From Cyanobacteria bacterium M_surface_7_m2_037 (GTDB lineage: Bacteria > Cyanobacteriota > Cyanobacteriia > PCC-6307 > Cyanobiaceae), in the NCBI GenBank assembly GCA_016882585.1, contig VGPP01000002.1, positions 1 through 40,698 on the forward strand: a stretch of 40,698 nt of DNA. The letters run 5' to 3'. Below the pieces are notes generated by a model. The model ran no database searches. It worked only from the letters and a program-made list of their open reading frames with translations, and was not told where the DNA came from. The translations under genes were made by a program, and so were the position numbers. Below are positions 25,633 through 36,735 of the stretch, piece by piece (positions within the stretch are counted from its first letter, which is position 1; each line of letters begins with the position of its first letter).

Positions 25633-26157
25633 TCAACGGCAATTCAAGCTGTCGCGGGTCACCACACCGGTGCGGGCATTGGTGCCGCTGGCGCGGCTGC
25701 AGAGCGCCTTCTGCTGCGGCAGATCCAACACCGCATCGGTGAAATCAGCGCCAGTGATCGTGGCGCCGGTGAACTTGCTGTTCATCAACATGGAGTTGCG
25801 CAGCACGGCATCGGTGAGGTCGGCGTTGTCGAAGCGGCTGGCAAACGCCACGGCGTCTTCCAGGTCGGCGCCGCGCAGATCAGCGCCTTGCAGGTTGGCG
25901 GTGTTGAACACCGCGCCGCGCAGATCGCTCTGGCTGAAGTTGAAGCCTTCCAGGTTGGTCTTCAGGAACTCCTGCTGCTGCAGGTTGCGGCCGTGCATAT
26001 CGGGCTGGAGATCCTGAAGGCTGCGCTGGCCGCGCAGCTCCGGCGCCGTGATGGCGGCAGCGCTCTGGCTCCAGAGCACCAACGGCAGCAGCAGAACCAG
26101 TGCCGCCCGCAGCGCGCCCCGCAGGGCGCTGGCATGGGAGCGGGGGAGCGGCAACAC
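25633..26157 (-). CDS. exported pentapeptide-repeat protein
   Basis: EFLKTNLEGFNFSQSDLRGAVFNTANLQGADLRGADLEDAVAFASRFDNADLTDAVLRNSMLMNSKFTGATITGADFTDAVLD; signal peptide. Start uncertain. Confidence 0.85.
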   Translation of the reverse strand: MLPLPRSHASALRGALRAALVLLLPLVLWSQSAAAITAPELRGQRSLQDLQPDMHGRNLQQQEFLKTNLEGFNFSQSDLRGAVFNTANLQGADLRGADLEDAVAFASRFDNADLTDAVLRNSMLMNSKFTGATITGADFTDAVLDLPQQKALCSRASGTNARTGVVTRDSLNCR

Positions 26158-26212
26158 GACAGCACTACGTTGGGCAGCCAAGTTATTGCAGGCAGCCGCC
26201 GCAGCGCGACCG

Positions 26213-26884
26213 ATGAGCAAGACCCTACGGGTGGTGGTTCCGCCCCATCCCCTGATCGGCCATTGGCTCACGCTGCTGCGCGATCGCGAGACGCCGCAGG
26301 CCCTGTTCAACACCGCCATGGCGGAGCTGGGGCGCTGGCTCACGTATGAGGCGATGCGCGATTGGATCCCCTACCAACGCGTGCAGGTGCAAACGCCGCT
26401 GGCCAGCACGGAAGGCACCGTGGTGGATGGCTCGGTTCCGATGTTGGCGGTCCCGATGCTGCGCGGCGGGCTCACCCTCTGGGAAGGAGCACGCCCGGTG
26501 GTTCCCAGTGCCGCTGTAGCCCATGTGGGCGTGAGCTATGGCGATGGCTCAGCGCCAGCAGCCCTGTGGTGCAACACCCTGCCGGAAGCGATCCCAGCGC
26601 GGGCCGGCGTGTTGGTGTTTGCGCCGCAGGTGGCACGGGGCGACAGTGTGCTGCGGGTGCTCGAGCAGCTCGAGCAGCGCGGCGTGGGCGGCCAGCGGCT
26701 GCGCGTGATCACGGCGCTGGCCGCTAGCCCGGGCCTGAAGAAGCTGGGTGAGCGCTACGAAGACCTCACGATCTACACCGCCTGCATCGATGCGGAGCTC
26801 GACGGCGAAGGGCGCATCCTGCCGGGCCTCGGTGACGCCGAGCAACGGCTCTATGGCCTCGGCCAGACGAACTTCGTAGGCTGA
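26213..26884 (+). CDS. upp: uracil phosphoribosyltransferase
   Basis: VVPPHPLIGHWLTLLRDRETPQALFNTAMAELGRWLTYEAMRDW...VPMLRGGLTLWEGARPVVPSA...VITALAASPGLKKLGERYEDLTIYTACIDAELDGEGRILPGLGDAEQRLYGL. Confidence 0.93.
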   Translation: MSKTLRVVVPPHPLIGHWLTLLRDRETPQALFNTAMAELGRWLTYEAMRDWIPYQRVQVQTPLASTEGTVVDGSVPMLAVPMLRGGLTLWEGARPVVPSAAVAHVGVSYGDGSAPAALWCNTLPEAIPARAGVLVFAPQVARGDSVLRVLEQLEQRGVGGQRLRVITALAASPGLKKLGERYEDLTIYTACIDAELDGEGRILPGLGDAEQRLYGLGQTNFVG

Positions 26885-26910
26885 GCGCACACGTTTCCAA
26901 GCACGGCGCG

Positions 26911-27207
26911 ATGGCCAACCGAGACAGCGGTTCCAGCTCCCTGGGCACCCTGCTGGCCGGTGCCCTGATCGGTGCCGCCGGCCTCGGCTGGTGGTTGCTG
27001 TCTGAGGCGGAGCGGCGCCGGAGTGAGCAACGCCAGAACCGCAGCCTGCGTCTGAATCGGCTCTCCTGGAACGAAGACGAAGCTCTTGAAGAACCAGCCG
27101 CCAGCCGGCCCCTGCGCGAAACCGAGCTGCAAGACAAGGTGCACGAACTCAACCAGGCGATCGAGGATGTGCGCCGCCAGCTGGAGAGCATGAGCACCCA
27201 GAACTGA
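26911..27207 (+). CDS. small membrane-anchored hypothetical protein
   Basis: [53 protein letters not shown]..., one TM then coiled coil. Confidence 0.7.
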   Translation: MANRDSGSSSLGTLLAGALIGAAGLGWWLLSEAERRRSEQRQNRSLRLNRLSWNEDEALEEPAASRPLRETELQDKVHELNQAIEDVRRQLESMSTQN

Positions 27208-27260
27208 GCCAGGGCGGGCCGGGCTGCTCGGTAGGTTGCTGCTACGACATTGCCGCAGCC

Positions 27261-28949
27261 ATGCTCCGCTCCGCCGCGATCACCCAGGGCATCCAGCGCT
27301 CCCCCAACCGCGCCATGCTTCGGGCGGTGGGCTTCGGCGACGGCGACTTCAACAAGCCGATCATCGGCATCGCCAACGGCTACAGCACGATCACGCCCTG
27401 CAACCTGGGCCTCGACGACCTGGCCCGCCGGGCCGAAGAGGCTGCGCACGCCTCCGGCGCCATGCCCCAGATGTTCGGCACCATCACGGTGAGCGATGGC
27501 ATCTCCATGGGCACCGAAGGGATGAAGTACTCCCTGGTGAGCCGTGAGGTGATCGCCGATTCGATCGAAACGGCCGTGAACGGCCAGAGCATGGATGCGC
27601 TGCTGGCCATCGGCGGCTGCGACAAGAACATGCCTGGCGCCATGCTGGCCATGGCCCGCATGAACGTTCCCTCGATCTTTGTGTATGGGGGCACGATTAA
27701 GCCGGGCAAGCTCGGCGCCTGCGATCTCACTGTGGTGAGCGCCTTTGAGGCGGTGGGTCAGTTCAGCGGCGGCAAGATCGATGAGCAGGAGCTCACGGCG
27801 ATCGAGAAAAACGCCTGCCCGGGCGCTGGTAGCTGCGGCGGCATGTTCACCGCCAACACGATGAGTGCGGCCTTTGAGGTGCTGGGCCTGAGCCTGCCCT
27901 ACAGCTCCACCATGGCGGCGGAGGATCCGGAAAAAGCCGATAGCGCCGCCCGCAGCGCCGAAGTGCTGGCCGAGGCGATCAAGGCCGACATCCGCCCTCG
28001 CGATCTGCTCACCCGCGAGGCCTTTGAAAACGCCATCAGCGTGATCATGGCCGTGGGGGGCTCCACCAACTCGGTGTTGCACCTGCTCGCCGTCGCCCGC
28101 ACCGCCGGCGTGGATCTCTCCATCGACGACTTCGAGACGATCCGCCAGCGCGTGCCCGTGATCTGCGATCTCAAGCCCAGTGGCCGTTACGTGACCGTGG
28201 ATCTCCACCAGGCCGGTGGCATTCCCCAGGTGATGAAGCTCCTGCTCGATGCCGGCCTGCTGCACGGCGACTGCAAAACGATTGAAGGGAAGACCCTCAA
28301 ACAGGTGCTCGCCGATGTGCCCTCCGAGCCTCCCGCCGGGCAAGACGTGATTCGCCCGCTGAGCAACCCGCTCTACGCCAAGGGGCACCTGGCGATCCTC
28401 AAGGGCAACCTGGCCGAAGAAGGTGCCGTGGCCAAGATCAGCGGCGTGAAAAATCCGGTGATCACCGGCCCCGCCCGCGTGTTCGAGAGCGAGGAAACCT
28501 GCCTCGCCGCCATCCTCGACAAGCAGATCAACCCCGGCGATGTGGTGGTGGTGCGCAACGAAGGTCCCGTGGGTGGCCCCGGCATGCGCGAGATGCTCAG
28601 CCCCACCGCCGCGATCGTGGGCCAGGGCCTGCTCGATTCCGTGGCCCTGATCACCGATGGCCGCTTCTCGGGCGGCTCCTTCGGTCTGGTGATCGGCCAC
28701 ATTGCCCCTGAGGCCGCCGTGGGCGGCACCATCGGTCTGGTGCAGGAAGGCGACAGCATCACGGTGGATGCCAACCAGCTGCTGATCCAGCTCAACGTGG
28801 ATGAGGCCGAGCTGGCCGCACGCCGCGCCGCCTGGACCAAGCCCGAACCGCGCTACCGCACTGGTGTACTGGGCAAGTACGCGCGCTTGGTGAGCTCGAG
28901 CAGCAAAGGGGCTGTGACGGATCAGGCCGAACTCACGGCCAATCGCTGA
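27261..28949 (+). CDS. ilvD: dihydroxy-acid dehydratase
   Basis: [48 protein letters not shown]...[28 protein letters not shown]...[13 protein letters not shown]...[19 protein letters not shown]. Confidence 0.98.
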   Translation: MLRSAAITQGIQRSPNRAMLRAVGFGDGDFNKPIIGIANGYSTITPCNLGLDDLARRAEEAAHASGAMPQMFGTITVSDGISMGTEGMKYSLVSREVIADSIETAVNGQSMDALLAIGGCDKNMPGAMLAMARMNVPSIFVYGGTIKPGKLGACDLTVVSAFEAVGQFSGGKIDEQELTAIEKNACPGAGSCGGMFTANTMSAAFEVLGLSLPYSSTMAAEDPEKADSAARSAEVLAEAIKADIRPRDLLTREAFENAISVIMAVGGSTNSVLHLLAVARTAGVDLSIDDFETIRQRVPVICDLKPSGRYVTVDLHQAGGIPQVMKLLLDAGLLHGDCKTIEGKTLKQVLADVPSEPPAGQDVIRPLSNPLYAKGHLAILKGNLAEEGAVAKISGVKNPVITGPARVFESEETCLAAILDKQINPGDVVVVRNEGPVGGPGMREMLSPTAAIVGQGLLDSVALITDGRFSGGSFGLVIGHIAPEAAVGGTIGLVQEGDSITVDANQLLIQLNVDEAELAARRAAWTKPEPRYRTGVLGKYARLVSSSSKGAVTDQAELTANR

Positions 28950-28951
28950 GC

Positions 28952-29395
28952 TCAGCGCAAGCGAATCACCCGGCCTCGGCCCACCGCCGGGGCTGGGATT
29001 GAGTGTGCCCGCTGCGCTGCAGAAGCCATGGGCAGTGCCGCGAAGTGCCCCAACTGCATGAGCCGTTGCTGCAGCTGATTCCACTGCGGACGGCTGAGCT
29101 CAGCCAACTCCTCCTCACTCACCAGCCAGTGCGCTGCTGCTGATTCATCGCACCAGCGGGCCAAATGGCGCATCGCGGAACCATGGGCACCACGGTTTCG
29201 GAACGCGTCCATCGACTGCATGTCCTGCCAGAGCGTCAGGGTCCAGTGGGCATGCTGCCGGTCGCGCAGCAACTGAAGGCCCACCAAGCCATCAGCACGC
29301 AGGGATTGCCAGATGGAGCGAAACACGAACAGGCCAAAGCCTGGATAAGAGCGCCAAGACTGCAGACGCAGGCGCGTGAGAGAAACCAAAGGCAT
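28952..29395 (-). CDS. DUF3291/ABM-like hypothetical protein
   Basis: MPLVSLTRLRLQSWRSYPGFGLFVFRSIWQSLRADGLVGLQLLRDRQHAHWTLTLWQDMQSMDAFRNRGAHGSAMRHLARWCDE. Confidence 0.75.
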   Translation of the reverse strand: MPLVSLTRLRLQSWRSYPGFGLFVFRSIWQSLRADGLVGLQLLRDRQHAHWTLTLWQDMQSMDAFRNRGAHGSAMRHLARWCDESAAAHWLVSEEELAELSRPQWNQLQQRLMQLGHFAALPMASAAQRAHSIPAPAVGRGRVIRLR

Positions 29396-29847
29396 CAGCT
29401 GGCTCGCTCGTCGATATCCACCAACAGCGCCCGGATCCGGCGGCAGAGCGCTTCCAGGGCAGCGCCCTCGCTGGGCCTGTCGCAGCGTTCACCGCTAGCG
29501 GCCTGCATCCACACCGGATGGCTCCCGTGCCAGAGCAGTGGGGCCTGCTCATCGCTCACAAGGCTGAGCATCAGATGGAGATCGTCTCCACTGCGGTAGA
29601 TCTCCAGCTCGAGATCGCGCTCAGGGCTGCGCTCACCGCCTGCAGTGCGCGCCTCGATCAGCACCACACAATCACTGCAATCGCCGATGGTGGAGGGCGG
29701 CTCACCGCTGAACCGCAGGGCGTGGCGATAGGGCTTGAGGCAAAGATCGGCCGCCTTGGCCAGGGCCATCAGCAATGGATCCAGACCCGCTTCGGCATCC
29801 TCCGCGCCAAACAAACCAAGATCCATCGGCTCTTCAGCGTGAGACAT
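29395..29847 (-). CDS. hypothetical protein
   Basis: MSHAEEPMDLGLFGAEDAEAGLDPLLMALAKAADLCLKPYRHALRFSGEPPSTIGDCSDCVVLIEAR...; stop/start overlap with 28952-29395. Confidence 0.7.
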   Translation of the reverse strand: MSHAEEPMDLGLFGAEDAEAGLDPLLMALAKAADLCLKPYRHALRFSGEPPSTIGDCSDCVVLIEARTAGGERSPERDLELEIYRSGDDLHLMLSLVSDEQAPLLWHGSHPVWMQAASGERCDRPSEGAALEALCRRIRALLVDIDERAS

Positions 29848-29860
29848 CAGGCTGAACTCC

Positions 29861-30412
29861 TTAAACAACCGCCTGGATCGAGCGGATCAGGAGGTGTAGA
29901 TCACCGGGCCTGAAGCCCGGGTTGCGGCCGCCCATGTCGCCGAACTTGGAGTGGAGGATCTGCAAACGCGTCACACCCGCTGGATCGAAGCGCACCGGCA
30001 ACCCCACCGGTGTGGCGCGAACACTCGGAGTGAGGCGATTGAAGGGAATCACCACCGTGGAGGTGCCACCTGGCCGCGTGGAAAATTCCGCCACCCAACG
30101 CAAACCGCCAGGAATCAGCTCCGTTAGCCCAGCCACGCCATCGCGGCAGGCCACGGCGAGCTTGTAGCGGCGACCATCGCCATCGAGCTCCAACTCCAGG
30201 GCGCCATAGGCGGAGAGATCCAGCGGCGGATCAAACACCGGCGAGCGGCAGCTCACGAAACCGCCACCCTCTGGCTCTACAAACGCCTCAAGCACCAGAC
30301 CGGCACTGGTGGCCTGCACACCACCGCGGCTGCGCCCTCCCATGATCGTGTCATTGAGGGCTTGCCAGCCGGCGAAACCATCGCCGCTGGCGATGGGCAG
30401 AGGAGCGAGCAT
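29861..30412 (-). CDS. CIA30 family protein
   Basis: GFAGWQALNDTIMGGRSRGGVQATSAGLVLEAFVEPEGGGFVSCRSP...LELELDGDGRRYKLAVACRDG...FNRLTPSVRATPVG...LQILHSKFGD. Confidence 0.9.
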   Translation of the reverse strand: MLAPLPIASGDGFAGWQALNDTIMGGRSRGGVQATSAGLVLEAFVEPEGGGFVSCRSPVFDPPLDLSAYGALELELDGDGRRYKLAVACRDGVAGLTELIPGGLRWVAEFSTRPGGTSTVVIPFNRLTPSVRATPVGLPVRFDPAGVTRLQILHSKFGDMGGRNPGFRPGDLHLLIRSIQAVV

Positions 30413-31140
30413 CAGAGTCCTTGCGCTGCCTCAGTGTCGGCCAACACCAGAACAGGGGCCTGGGGTTGCACGAGCTTGGCGGGGGTGCGCTCGGCTGGCT
30501 CCGCTGGATCCAGCAGCCGCTGCAAGGCCTGACGCTTGCCTGCACCACTCACCAAGAAGATCACCTGCCGCGCCGCGCTGAGCACGGGAGCCGTGAGGCT
30601 GATGCGCTCCAGGCCTTTGCCGGCCCCGATCGTCACCAGACGGGTGCGCTCCTGGGTGGCCGCTGTTCCGGGGAACAGCGAGGCCGTGTGGCCGTCATCG
30701 CCCAGGCCAAGCAGCATCACGTCAAACCGCGGTGGATCGCCGGGGCAGAGCTCGCGCACGTAGGCCTCAAACGCATCCACAGAGGCGGATGGCGAGTCGA
30801 GTTCGGTGGGCACTGGATGGAAGCGGGCCGCCGCACCTGGCCCGCCCTCCGCCAGCAAGGTGTCGCGCAGCATGCGCGCATTGCTGGCTGGATCGGTGGG
30901 CGGCACCCAGCGCTCATCGCCGAGCACCACATCCACGCGGTTCCAGGGGAGATGTTCCTGGTTGAGCACGCGATAGGCCGCCGCCGGCGTGGTGCCGCCG
31001 GAGAGGGCGATATGGGCGCGATCGCGCTGATCGAGGGCCAGATCGAGCAGCGCAGCGATCTGCTCAGCGCACTGACGCGCGAGCTGGGTGGCATCGCTGG
31101 CCACCTCCAGTTTGTAAGTGGTGGGAGAGGGGGTCATCAA
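30412..31140 (-). CDS. pgl: 6-phosphogluconolactonase
   Basis: IALSGGTTPAAAYRVLNQEHLPWNRVDVVLGDERWVPPTDPASNARMLRDTLL...MLLGLGDDGHTASLFPGT; adjacent to gnd. Confidence 0.96.
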   Translation of the reverse strand: MMTPSPTTYKLEVASDATQLARQCAEQIAALLDLALDQRDRAHIALSGGTTPAAAYRVLNQEHLPWNRVDVVLGDERWVPPTDPASNARMLRDTLLAEGGPGAAARFHPVPTELDSPSASVDAFEAYVRELCPGDPPRFDVMLLGLGDDGHTASLFPGTAATQERTRLVTIGAGKGLERISLTAPVLSAARQVIFLVSGAGKRQALQRLLDPAEPAERTPAKLVQPQAPVLVLADTEAAQGL

Positions 31141-31149
31141 AGCGCCCCC

Positions 31150-32565
31150 TCACATCCACTCGGTGTGGAAGGTGCCAGGTTGATCCACACGCTCGTAGGT
31201 GTGGGAGCCGAAGCAGTCGCGCATGGCTTGCACCAGGTTCTGGGGCAGGCGGCCGGTGAAGTAGCTGTCGATGTAATCGAGGGAGCTGCTCAGGCACGGC
31301 ACGGGGATGCCAGCGGCGGCGGCACCGGCCACCACGTGGCGCAGACCGCCGATGCGGCGTTTGATCTGATCGGCGAACCAGGGATCCACCATCAGGTTGG
31401 GCAGATCAGCCTTGGCGGTGTAAGCGTTCTGGATGCGCTGCAGCAGGCGCGCGCGAATAATGCAGCCACCCTTCCAGATCTGGCCGATGGCCGACATGTC
31501 GAGGTTGTAGTTGTGCAGCTTGGACGCCTCCTGAAGCAGTGCCATGCCCTGGGCATAGCTGGCGATGCAAGCGAGCACGCAGCCATCCATCAGGGGAGCC
31601 ATCGCATCGGCGGGGCTGCCCAGATCCATGGCCCGTGATGCGGGCGGCGGCAGGATCGATTCAGCAGCCATCCGCTCGGCGCGCATCGAGCTGAGCACGC
31701 GGGCGTTGAGAGCGGCGTAGATGGTGGGCACGGGCACGCCCATCTGCAGAGCGCTCTCCACGGTCCACAGGCCGGTGCCCTTCTGGCCGGCGGCATCCAC
31801 GATCTTCTCCACCAGATCAGCGCCGTCGGCGGGATCTTTGGTGCGCAGGCAGATTTCGGTGATCTCCACCAGGAACGACGACAACTCCTCGGAGGCGTTC
31901 CACTGCTTGAGCACCTCGGCCATGGCATCGCCGTTCATGCCGGCGCTGCGCTTCATCAGGTCGTAGGCCTCAGCCAGGATCTGCTCGATGCCGTATTCGA
32001 TGCCGTTATGCACGGTCTTCACGAAGTGGCCGGCACCACCAGGACCGATGTAGGTGACGCAGGGGCCGTCGTCCACCTGGGCGGCCATCTTGCGCACCAG
32101 GCTCTCGATGGCGTCGTAGGCGGCCTTGGTGCCCCCGGGCATCATGCTCGGGCCCTCCAGGGCACCCTTGGCACCGCCGGAAACGCCCATGCCGATGTAG
32201 CCGAAGCTCTTGCTTTCCAGCTCAGCAACGCGGCGCTCGGTGTCGGTGTAGAGCGAGTTACCGCCGTCGATCAGCAGATCGCCTTCCTCGAGCAGCGGCG
32301 AGATCTGCTGAATCATGGCGTCGATCGGATCGCCCGCCTTGATCATCATCAGGATGCGGCGCGGGCGCTCCAGCTTGCCCACGAAATCCTCCAGGGAGCT
32401 GGCGCCGATGATCTGCTTACCGGCACCCCGGCCTTTGAGAAACTCCTCGGTCTTGGCGTAGGTGCGGTTGTACACGACGCTGGAGAAACCGTTGCGCTCG
32501 GCATTGAGCACCAGGTTTTCTCCCATCACACCAAGGCCGATCAGGCCGAAATGGGCCTTGTCCAT
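31150..32565 (-). CDS. gnd: 6-phosphogluconate dehydrogenase (decarboxylating)
   Basis: AHFGLIGLGVMGENLVLNAERNGF...GGNSLYTDTERRVAELESKSFGYIGMGVSGGAKGALEGPSMMPGG...GTGLWTVESALQMGVPVPTIYAALNAR. Confidence 0.98.
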   Translation of the reverse strand: MDKAHFGLIGLGVMGENLVLNAERNGFSSVVYNRTYAKTEEFLKGRGAGKQIIGASSLEDFVGKLERPRRILMMIKAGDPIDAMIQQISPLLEEGDLLIDGGNSLYTDTERRVAELESKSFGYIGMGVSGGAKGALEGPSMMPGGTKAAYDAIESLVRKMAAQVDDGPCVTYIGPGGAGHFVKTVHNGIEYGIEQILAEAYDLMKRSAGMNGDAMAEVLKQWNASEELSSFLVEITEICLRTKDPADGADLVEKIVDAAGQKGTGLWTVESALQMGVPVPTIYAALNARVLSSMRAERMAAESILPPPASRAMDLGSPADAMAPLMDGCVLACIASYAQGMALLQEASKLHNYNLDMSAIGQIWKGGCIIRARLLQRIQNAYTAKADLPNLMVDPWFADQIKRRIGGLRHVVAGAAAAGIPVPCLSSSLDYIDSYFTGRLPQNLVQAMRDCFGSHTYERVDQPGTFHTEWM

Positions 32566-32653
32566 CACGAGGTTTGAAGTGGTTGTGATCAGTGTGGCGA
32601 GGCTGCACCGATGGCGCAGCCCCTTCGTTGCCAACTGGCAACGTCGACGTGCT

Positions 32654-33949
32654 TCAGATCACGGTGCCGTCGGCGATGGTGGCGTTCTTCACCACCACCA
32701 CGATGCCGTTGCGGATGTAGAAGCCGAGCTCAGGCCGGTCTGCTTCCTCCACGTGGTCCTTGTTCACGATCGTCACGTCGCGACCGATGCGCACGTTCTT
32801 GTCGAGGATGGCGCGCTTCACCGTGGTGCCACCCCCCACGCCCAGCGGTGTGCCGCCACGCTCGCGCAGCACGGCGCGCTCTTCGCTTGATTCAAAGAAG
32901 TCGTTGCCCATCACCAGGGTGTCTTGCAGCACCACCTCGTCTTCCACGCGGGTTCGTACGCCGAGCACGCAGTGATGCACGCTGCAGGCCTTGAGCATCG
33001 AGCCCTCGCCGATGATCGATTGCGTTACCTGGGCATCGAGCATCTTGGTCGGGGGCAGGTAGCGGGGGCGTGTGTAGATCGGGAACTGCTCGTCGTAGAA
33101 GGAGAAGGCCGGGTTGGGCTGATCGGTGAGCGCCAGGTTGGCTTCGTAGAAGGCGCCGATGGTGCCGATGTCTTCCCAGTAGTCGTCGAAGAGGAAGCTC
33201 TGCAGGTGATCGCCGCGCTTGAGCGCCTCGGGGATGATCTCCTTGCCGAAATCGGTGGCGCTGGGGTTCTTGGCCAGCAGATCGAACAGGGTGTCGCGGC
33301 TGAACACATAGATGCCCATCGACGCCAGGTAGGGGCGCTTCAGGGCTTCATCAGCAGGCAGGCCAAGGCGTGAGGTATCCACCCACATCGCTTTGAGCTC
33401 CTCGCCCTTGGGCTTCTCGCGGAACTCCTGGATGCGGCCGTGGTCGTTGGTGTGCATCAGGCCAAAGCCCTCGGCTTGGGCAGCATCCACCGGCAGGGCG
33501 CCGATGCTCACGTCGGCACCGGTGGCGATGTGGTGATCCACAAAGGTGCTGTAGTCCATCCGGTAGAGCTGGTCGCCGGAGAGGATCAGGTAGTGGTCCA
33601 CATCCCACTCCTGAAACAGCCACTGGTATTTGCGCACCGCATCAGCCGTGCCTTCAAACCAGCTGGGGCTCTCCGGGGTTTGCTGCGCCGCCAGGACCTC
33701 CACAAAACCCTGACCGAAGCCGGAGGAGAGGTTGTAGCTCTGGGTGAGGTGCCTGTTCAGCGAGGCACTGTTGAACTGCGTCAACACGTACATCTTGTTG
33801 ATGCCGGAGTTGATGCAATTACTGATCGGAATATCAATCAGGCGATATTTGCCGGCCAGAGGCACCGCGGGCTTGGCGCGCATCTTGGTGAGCGGATAGA
33901 GGCGCGTGCCGGCTCCGCCGCCGAGAATGATCGCCAGAACGCGCTTCAT
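32654..33949 (-). CDS. glgC: glucose-1-phosphate adenylyltransferase
   Basis: [65 protein letters not shown]...ending [20 protein letters not shown]. Confidence 0.98.
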   Translation of the reverse strand: MKRVLAIILGGGAGTRLYPLTKMRAKPAVPLAGKYRLIDIPISNCINSGINKMYVLTQFNSASLNRHLTQSYNLSSGFGQGFVEVLAAQQTPESPSWFEGTADAVRKYQWLFQEWDVDHYLILSGDQLYRMDYSTFVDHHIATGADVSIGALPVDAAQAEGFGLMHTNDHGRIQEFREKPKGEELKAMWVDTSRLGLPADEALKRPYLASMGIYVFSRDTLFDLLAKNPSATDFGKEIIPEALKRGDHLQSFLFDDYWEDIGTIGAFYEANLALTDQPNPAFSFYDEQFPIYTRPRYLPPTKMLDAQVTQSIIGEGSMLKACSVHHCVLGVRTRVEDEVVLQDTLVMGNDFFESSEERAVLRERGGTPLGVGGGTTVKRAILDKNVRIGRDVTIVNKDHVEEADRPELGFYIRNGIVVVVKNATIADGTVI

Positions 33950-34092
33950 ACCTGATCCCTAGTGCCTTGGGCGCCAAGACGGTAGGCGAAGCAATGCCCT
34001 CACCGAAACCCTTCTGAGCAGATTGGCTGCAAACAGCAAGGGCGCGTCACAACAGACGCCTCAGCAGGTCTCCGGGAGCACAGAAGAATGGC

Positions 34093-35397
34093 TCAATCCT
34101 GGCTGTCGTGCAGCTCAAACAGGTCCTGGAGCACCTGCATCGCCTGATGGCGCTGTTGGCGGGGTTGGGGTGCCCGCAGATTGGTCACGGGGGTGTGCAG
34201 GATCTTGTTGATGATCCCTTTGGTGAGGGCCTCCACCACCTTGCGCTCCCGCGCCGAGAAGTCGGGACCCATGCGGCTGAGCGCCTTCTGCAGCTCCTGT
34301 TCGCGAATCGCCTCCAGTTGGGTGCGCAGGCGATTGGCCACCGGCACGGCCTCAAGGCCATCCCACCAATCGAGAAAATCGCGCCCTTCCTGGCGCAGCA
34401 TCCCCTCGGCTTCCGCCGCGATTTCCCGGCGAGCCTCCTGGTTGCGGGCCACCACCTCCTGCAGATCATCCACGTCGTAGGAGTCGACGCCGCTCAGATC
34501 GCCAACACCGGCAGCGATGTTGCGGGGCACGCCGATGTCCACCAGCATCAGCGACGAGCGGCGGTTGAGCTTCTCCAGCCGCTCCACGGTGATGATCGGC
34601 TCATCGGCGCCGGTGCTGGTGAACACCAGCGAACAGGTGCTCAAGCAGTGATTGAGATCCGTGAGGGGACGGCACTGCACAGGCAGCCCAGGGAAATCGG
34701 CAGCCATCTGCTCCGCCCGCTCCACCGTGCGGTTGAGCAGCACCACACCGCGGGCGCCTTTGGCCTGCAGGTGCTGCAACAGCAAGCGGGCCATGCGCCC
34801 GGCGCCCACAACGGCGATCTGCTCTTGATCCAGCGGCACCAGATCGTCGACGCCGCGGGCCTGCCCCACCTTCAGCTGGGCAAGCTCCACGGCCGCGGAG
34901 CTGATCGAAACGGCGCCCGTACCCAGATTGGTTTCACTGCGCACCCGTTTGCCGGTGCTCACCGCCTGGTTGAGCAGCCGGTTGAGGATGGGGCCGATGG
35001 AGCGGTACTCCTGGCCCAGGCGCACCATCTTCTTCACCTGGGAAAGGATCTGACCCTCGCCCAGCACCAGGGAGTCAAGTCCGGCGGCCACCCGCATCAG
35101 GTGGGCGACGGCCTCCTCGTGGTGGTAGGTGAACAGATGGGGGGTGAGTTCTTCGAGCTGCAGCCCGGAATGGGCGCTGAGGAAGTGGCCAACCGCTCCC
35201 ACGCCATGCTCCGGATGGCGCAGCAGCGTGTAGATCTCGAGCCGGTTGCAGGTGCTCAGGATCGAGGCCTCCAGCACCTCATCGCTGGCACGCAGCCGCT
35301 GCAGAGATTCCTCGATCGCCTGCTCGGCAATGCTGAGCCGTTCCCGGATCTCCACCGGGGCCGTGCGGTGACTGAGGCCGACGACGGCGATGTGCAT
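34093..35397 (-). CDS. hemA: glutamyl-tRNA reductase
   Basis: MHIAVVGLSHRTAPVEIRERLSI...SILSTCNRLEIYTLL...EGQILSQVKKMVRLGQE...VGAGRMARLLLQHL. Confidence 0.98.
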   Translation of the reverse strand: MHIAVVGLSHRTAPVEIRERLSIAEQAIEESLQRLRASDEVLEASILSTCNRLEIYTLLRHPEHGVGAVGHFLSAHSGLQLEELTPHLFTYHHEEAVAHLMRVAAGLDSLVLGEGQILSQVKKMVRLGQEYRSIGPILNRLLNQAVSTGKRVRSETNLGTGAVSISSAAVELAQLKVGQARGVDDLVPLDQEQIAVVGAGRMARLLLQHLQAKGARGVVLLNRTVERAEQMAADFPGLPVQCRPLTDLNHCLSTCSLVFTSTGADEPIITVERLEKLNRRSSLMLVDIGVPRNIAAGVGDLSGVDSYDVDDLQEVVARNQEARREIAAEAEGMLRQEGRDFLDWWDGLEAVPVANRLRTQLEAIREQELQKALSRMGPDFSARERKVVEALTKGIINKILHTPVTNLRAPQPRQQRHQAMQVLQDLFELHDSQD

Positions 35398-35498
35398 GGA
35401 GCGGAAACGAAACGTGCGAGGAGGGGCGAAGCCGTAAGGCCGAACGAAGGCGGGGTGCCCTGATGGTGTTCAGAGCATCCCGTCCCGTGTCGCTGAGA

Positions 35499-36503
35499 TC
35501 AGCGCAGAGCGATGCTCTGAGCGCCGTCCTTGATGTGCACGGTTGTGGTGAAGCGTGCGGTGTTGTCGAGGGTGCTGATCACCAGGGAGCTGGTGCGGGT
35601 GCAGTCCTTCTCGAACTTCACGCCATCGAACAGCAGACCATCGGTGATGCCGGTGGCGGCGAACACCACGTTCTCGCCGCAGGCCAGCTCGTCGGCTTCG
35701 TAGATGCGGTCGGGATCGCTGATGCCCATCTCAGCCAGGCGGGCCAGGTTGCCTTCCTTGGTGAGGCCTTCCCACTCGGAGGTCTGCGCCACGGCCGGGT
35801 CGTACACCAGCTGACCCTGGAAGTGACCACCCAGAGCGCGCAGAGCGGCGGCGGAGATCACACCCTCGGGGGCAGCGCCGATGCCCATCAGGCAGTGGGT
35901 GCCGGTGCCGGCGAAACCACAGGCGATGGCGGCCTGCACGTCGCCATCGGAGATGGGCTGCACGCGGGCGCCGGTGGCGCGGATCTCCTTGATCAGATCC
36001 TTGTGGCGGGCGCGGTCCATCACCACGATCACCAGCTCATCCTTGGGGATGCCCAGGCACTGGCTGAGGATCTCGATGTTCTCGGTGGCCGACTTGCGGA
36101 TGTCCACCTTGCCCTTGGCGGCCGGGGGAGCGGCCAGCTTCTTCATGTAGAAGTCGGGCGCGTTGAACAGACCACCGCGATCTGAGGCGGCCAGCACGGC
36201 CATCGAACCGCGCTGGCTGTTGGCGCAGAGGTTGGTGCCTTCGCAGGGGTCCACAGCGAAATCCACGCCGGGGCCGGTGCCGCTGCCCACTTCCTCACCG
36301 ATGTAGAGCATCGGCGCTTCATCGCGCTCGCCCTCGCCGATCACGATGCGGCCCTGCATCTGGATCTTGTACATGCGCTCGCGCATGGCTTCCACGGCGG
36401 CAGCATCAGCCTCGTTCTTGAGGCCCATGCCGGTGAGCTTGGCGGAAGCGATGCCGGCCTGCTCAACAACCTCGAGAATTTCTTGAATCAGGGTGCGATC
36501 CAC
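35499..36503 (-). CDS. glpX: class II fructose-1,6-bisphosphatase/sedoheptulose-1,7-bisphosphatase
   Basis: [44 protein letters not shown]...[41 protein letters not shown]. Confidence 0.97.
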   Translation of the reverse strand: MDRTLIQEILEVVEQAGIASAKLTGMGLKNEADAAAVEAMRERMYKIQMQGRIVIGEGERDEAPMLYIGEEVGSGTGPGVDFAVDPCEGTNLCANSQRGSMAVLAASDRGGLFNAPDFYMKKLAAPPAAKGKVDIRKSATENIEILSQCLGIPKDELVIVVMDRARHKDLIKEIRATGARVQPISDGDVQAAIACGFAGTGTHCLMGIGAAPEGVISAAALRALGGHFQGQLVYDPAVAQTSEWEGLTKEGNLARLAEMGISDPDRIYEADELACGENVVFAATGITDGLLFDGVKFEKDCTRTSSLVISTLDNTARFTTTVHIKDGAQSIALR

Positions 36504-36735
36504 AGGCGGTGCAGCGAAGGGAAGGGGAGGTCAACGCCAGGAGGTGCTTGGGATCGTGACCGCCGGAACCGCGTGAACAGCCGGTTCGGCCAGCAACACC
36601 AAGGCCTTTCAGGCTTGAAGCGCCGCTCACTGTATCAGTGCTTCCCGAGGGAATTCGCGCACCAGCAGGCGCCCTTCAAAGGCCGTTGGAAGGTGCATTC
36701 CTACAATCACCCCTCTCCCTGCCAGCAGCGCTGCC

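Noticed and set aside
26766-29084. 772-aa minus-strand ORF
   Set aside because: Antisense to ilvD and upp; low-complexity His/Gly/Ala/Asp-rich translation typical of shadow ORFs in GC-rich genes.
30421-31638. 405-aa plus-strand ORF opposite pgl/gnd
   Set aside because: Spans two well-supported minus-strand genes; no domain-like motifs.
34108-35463. 451-aa plus-strand ORF opposite hemA
   Set aside because: Shadow ORF; hemA on the minus strand has full conserved motifs.
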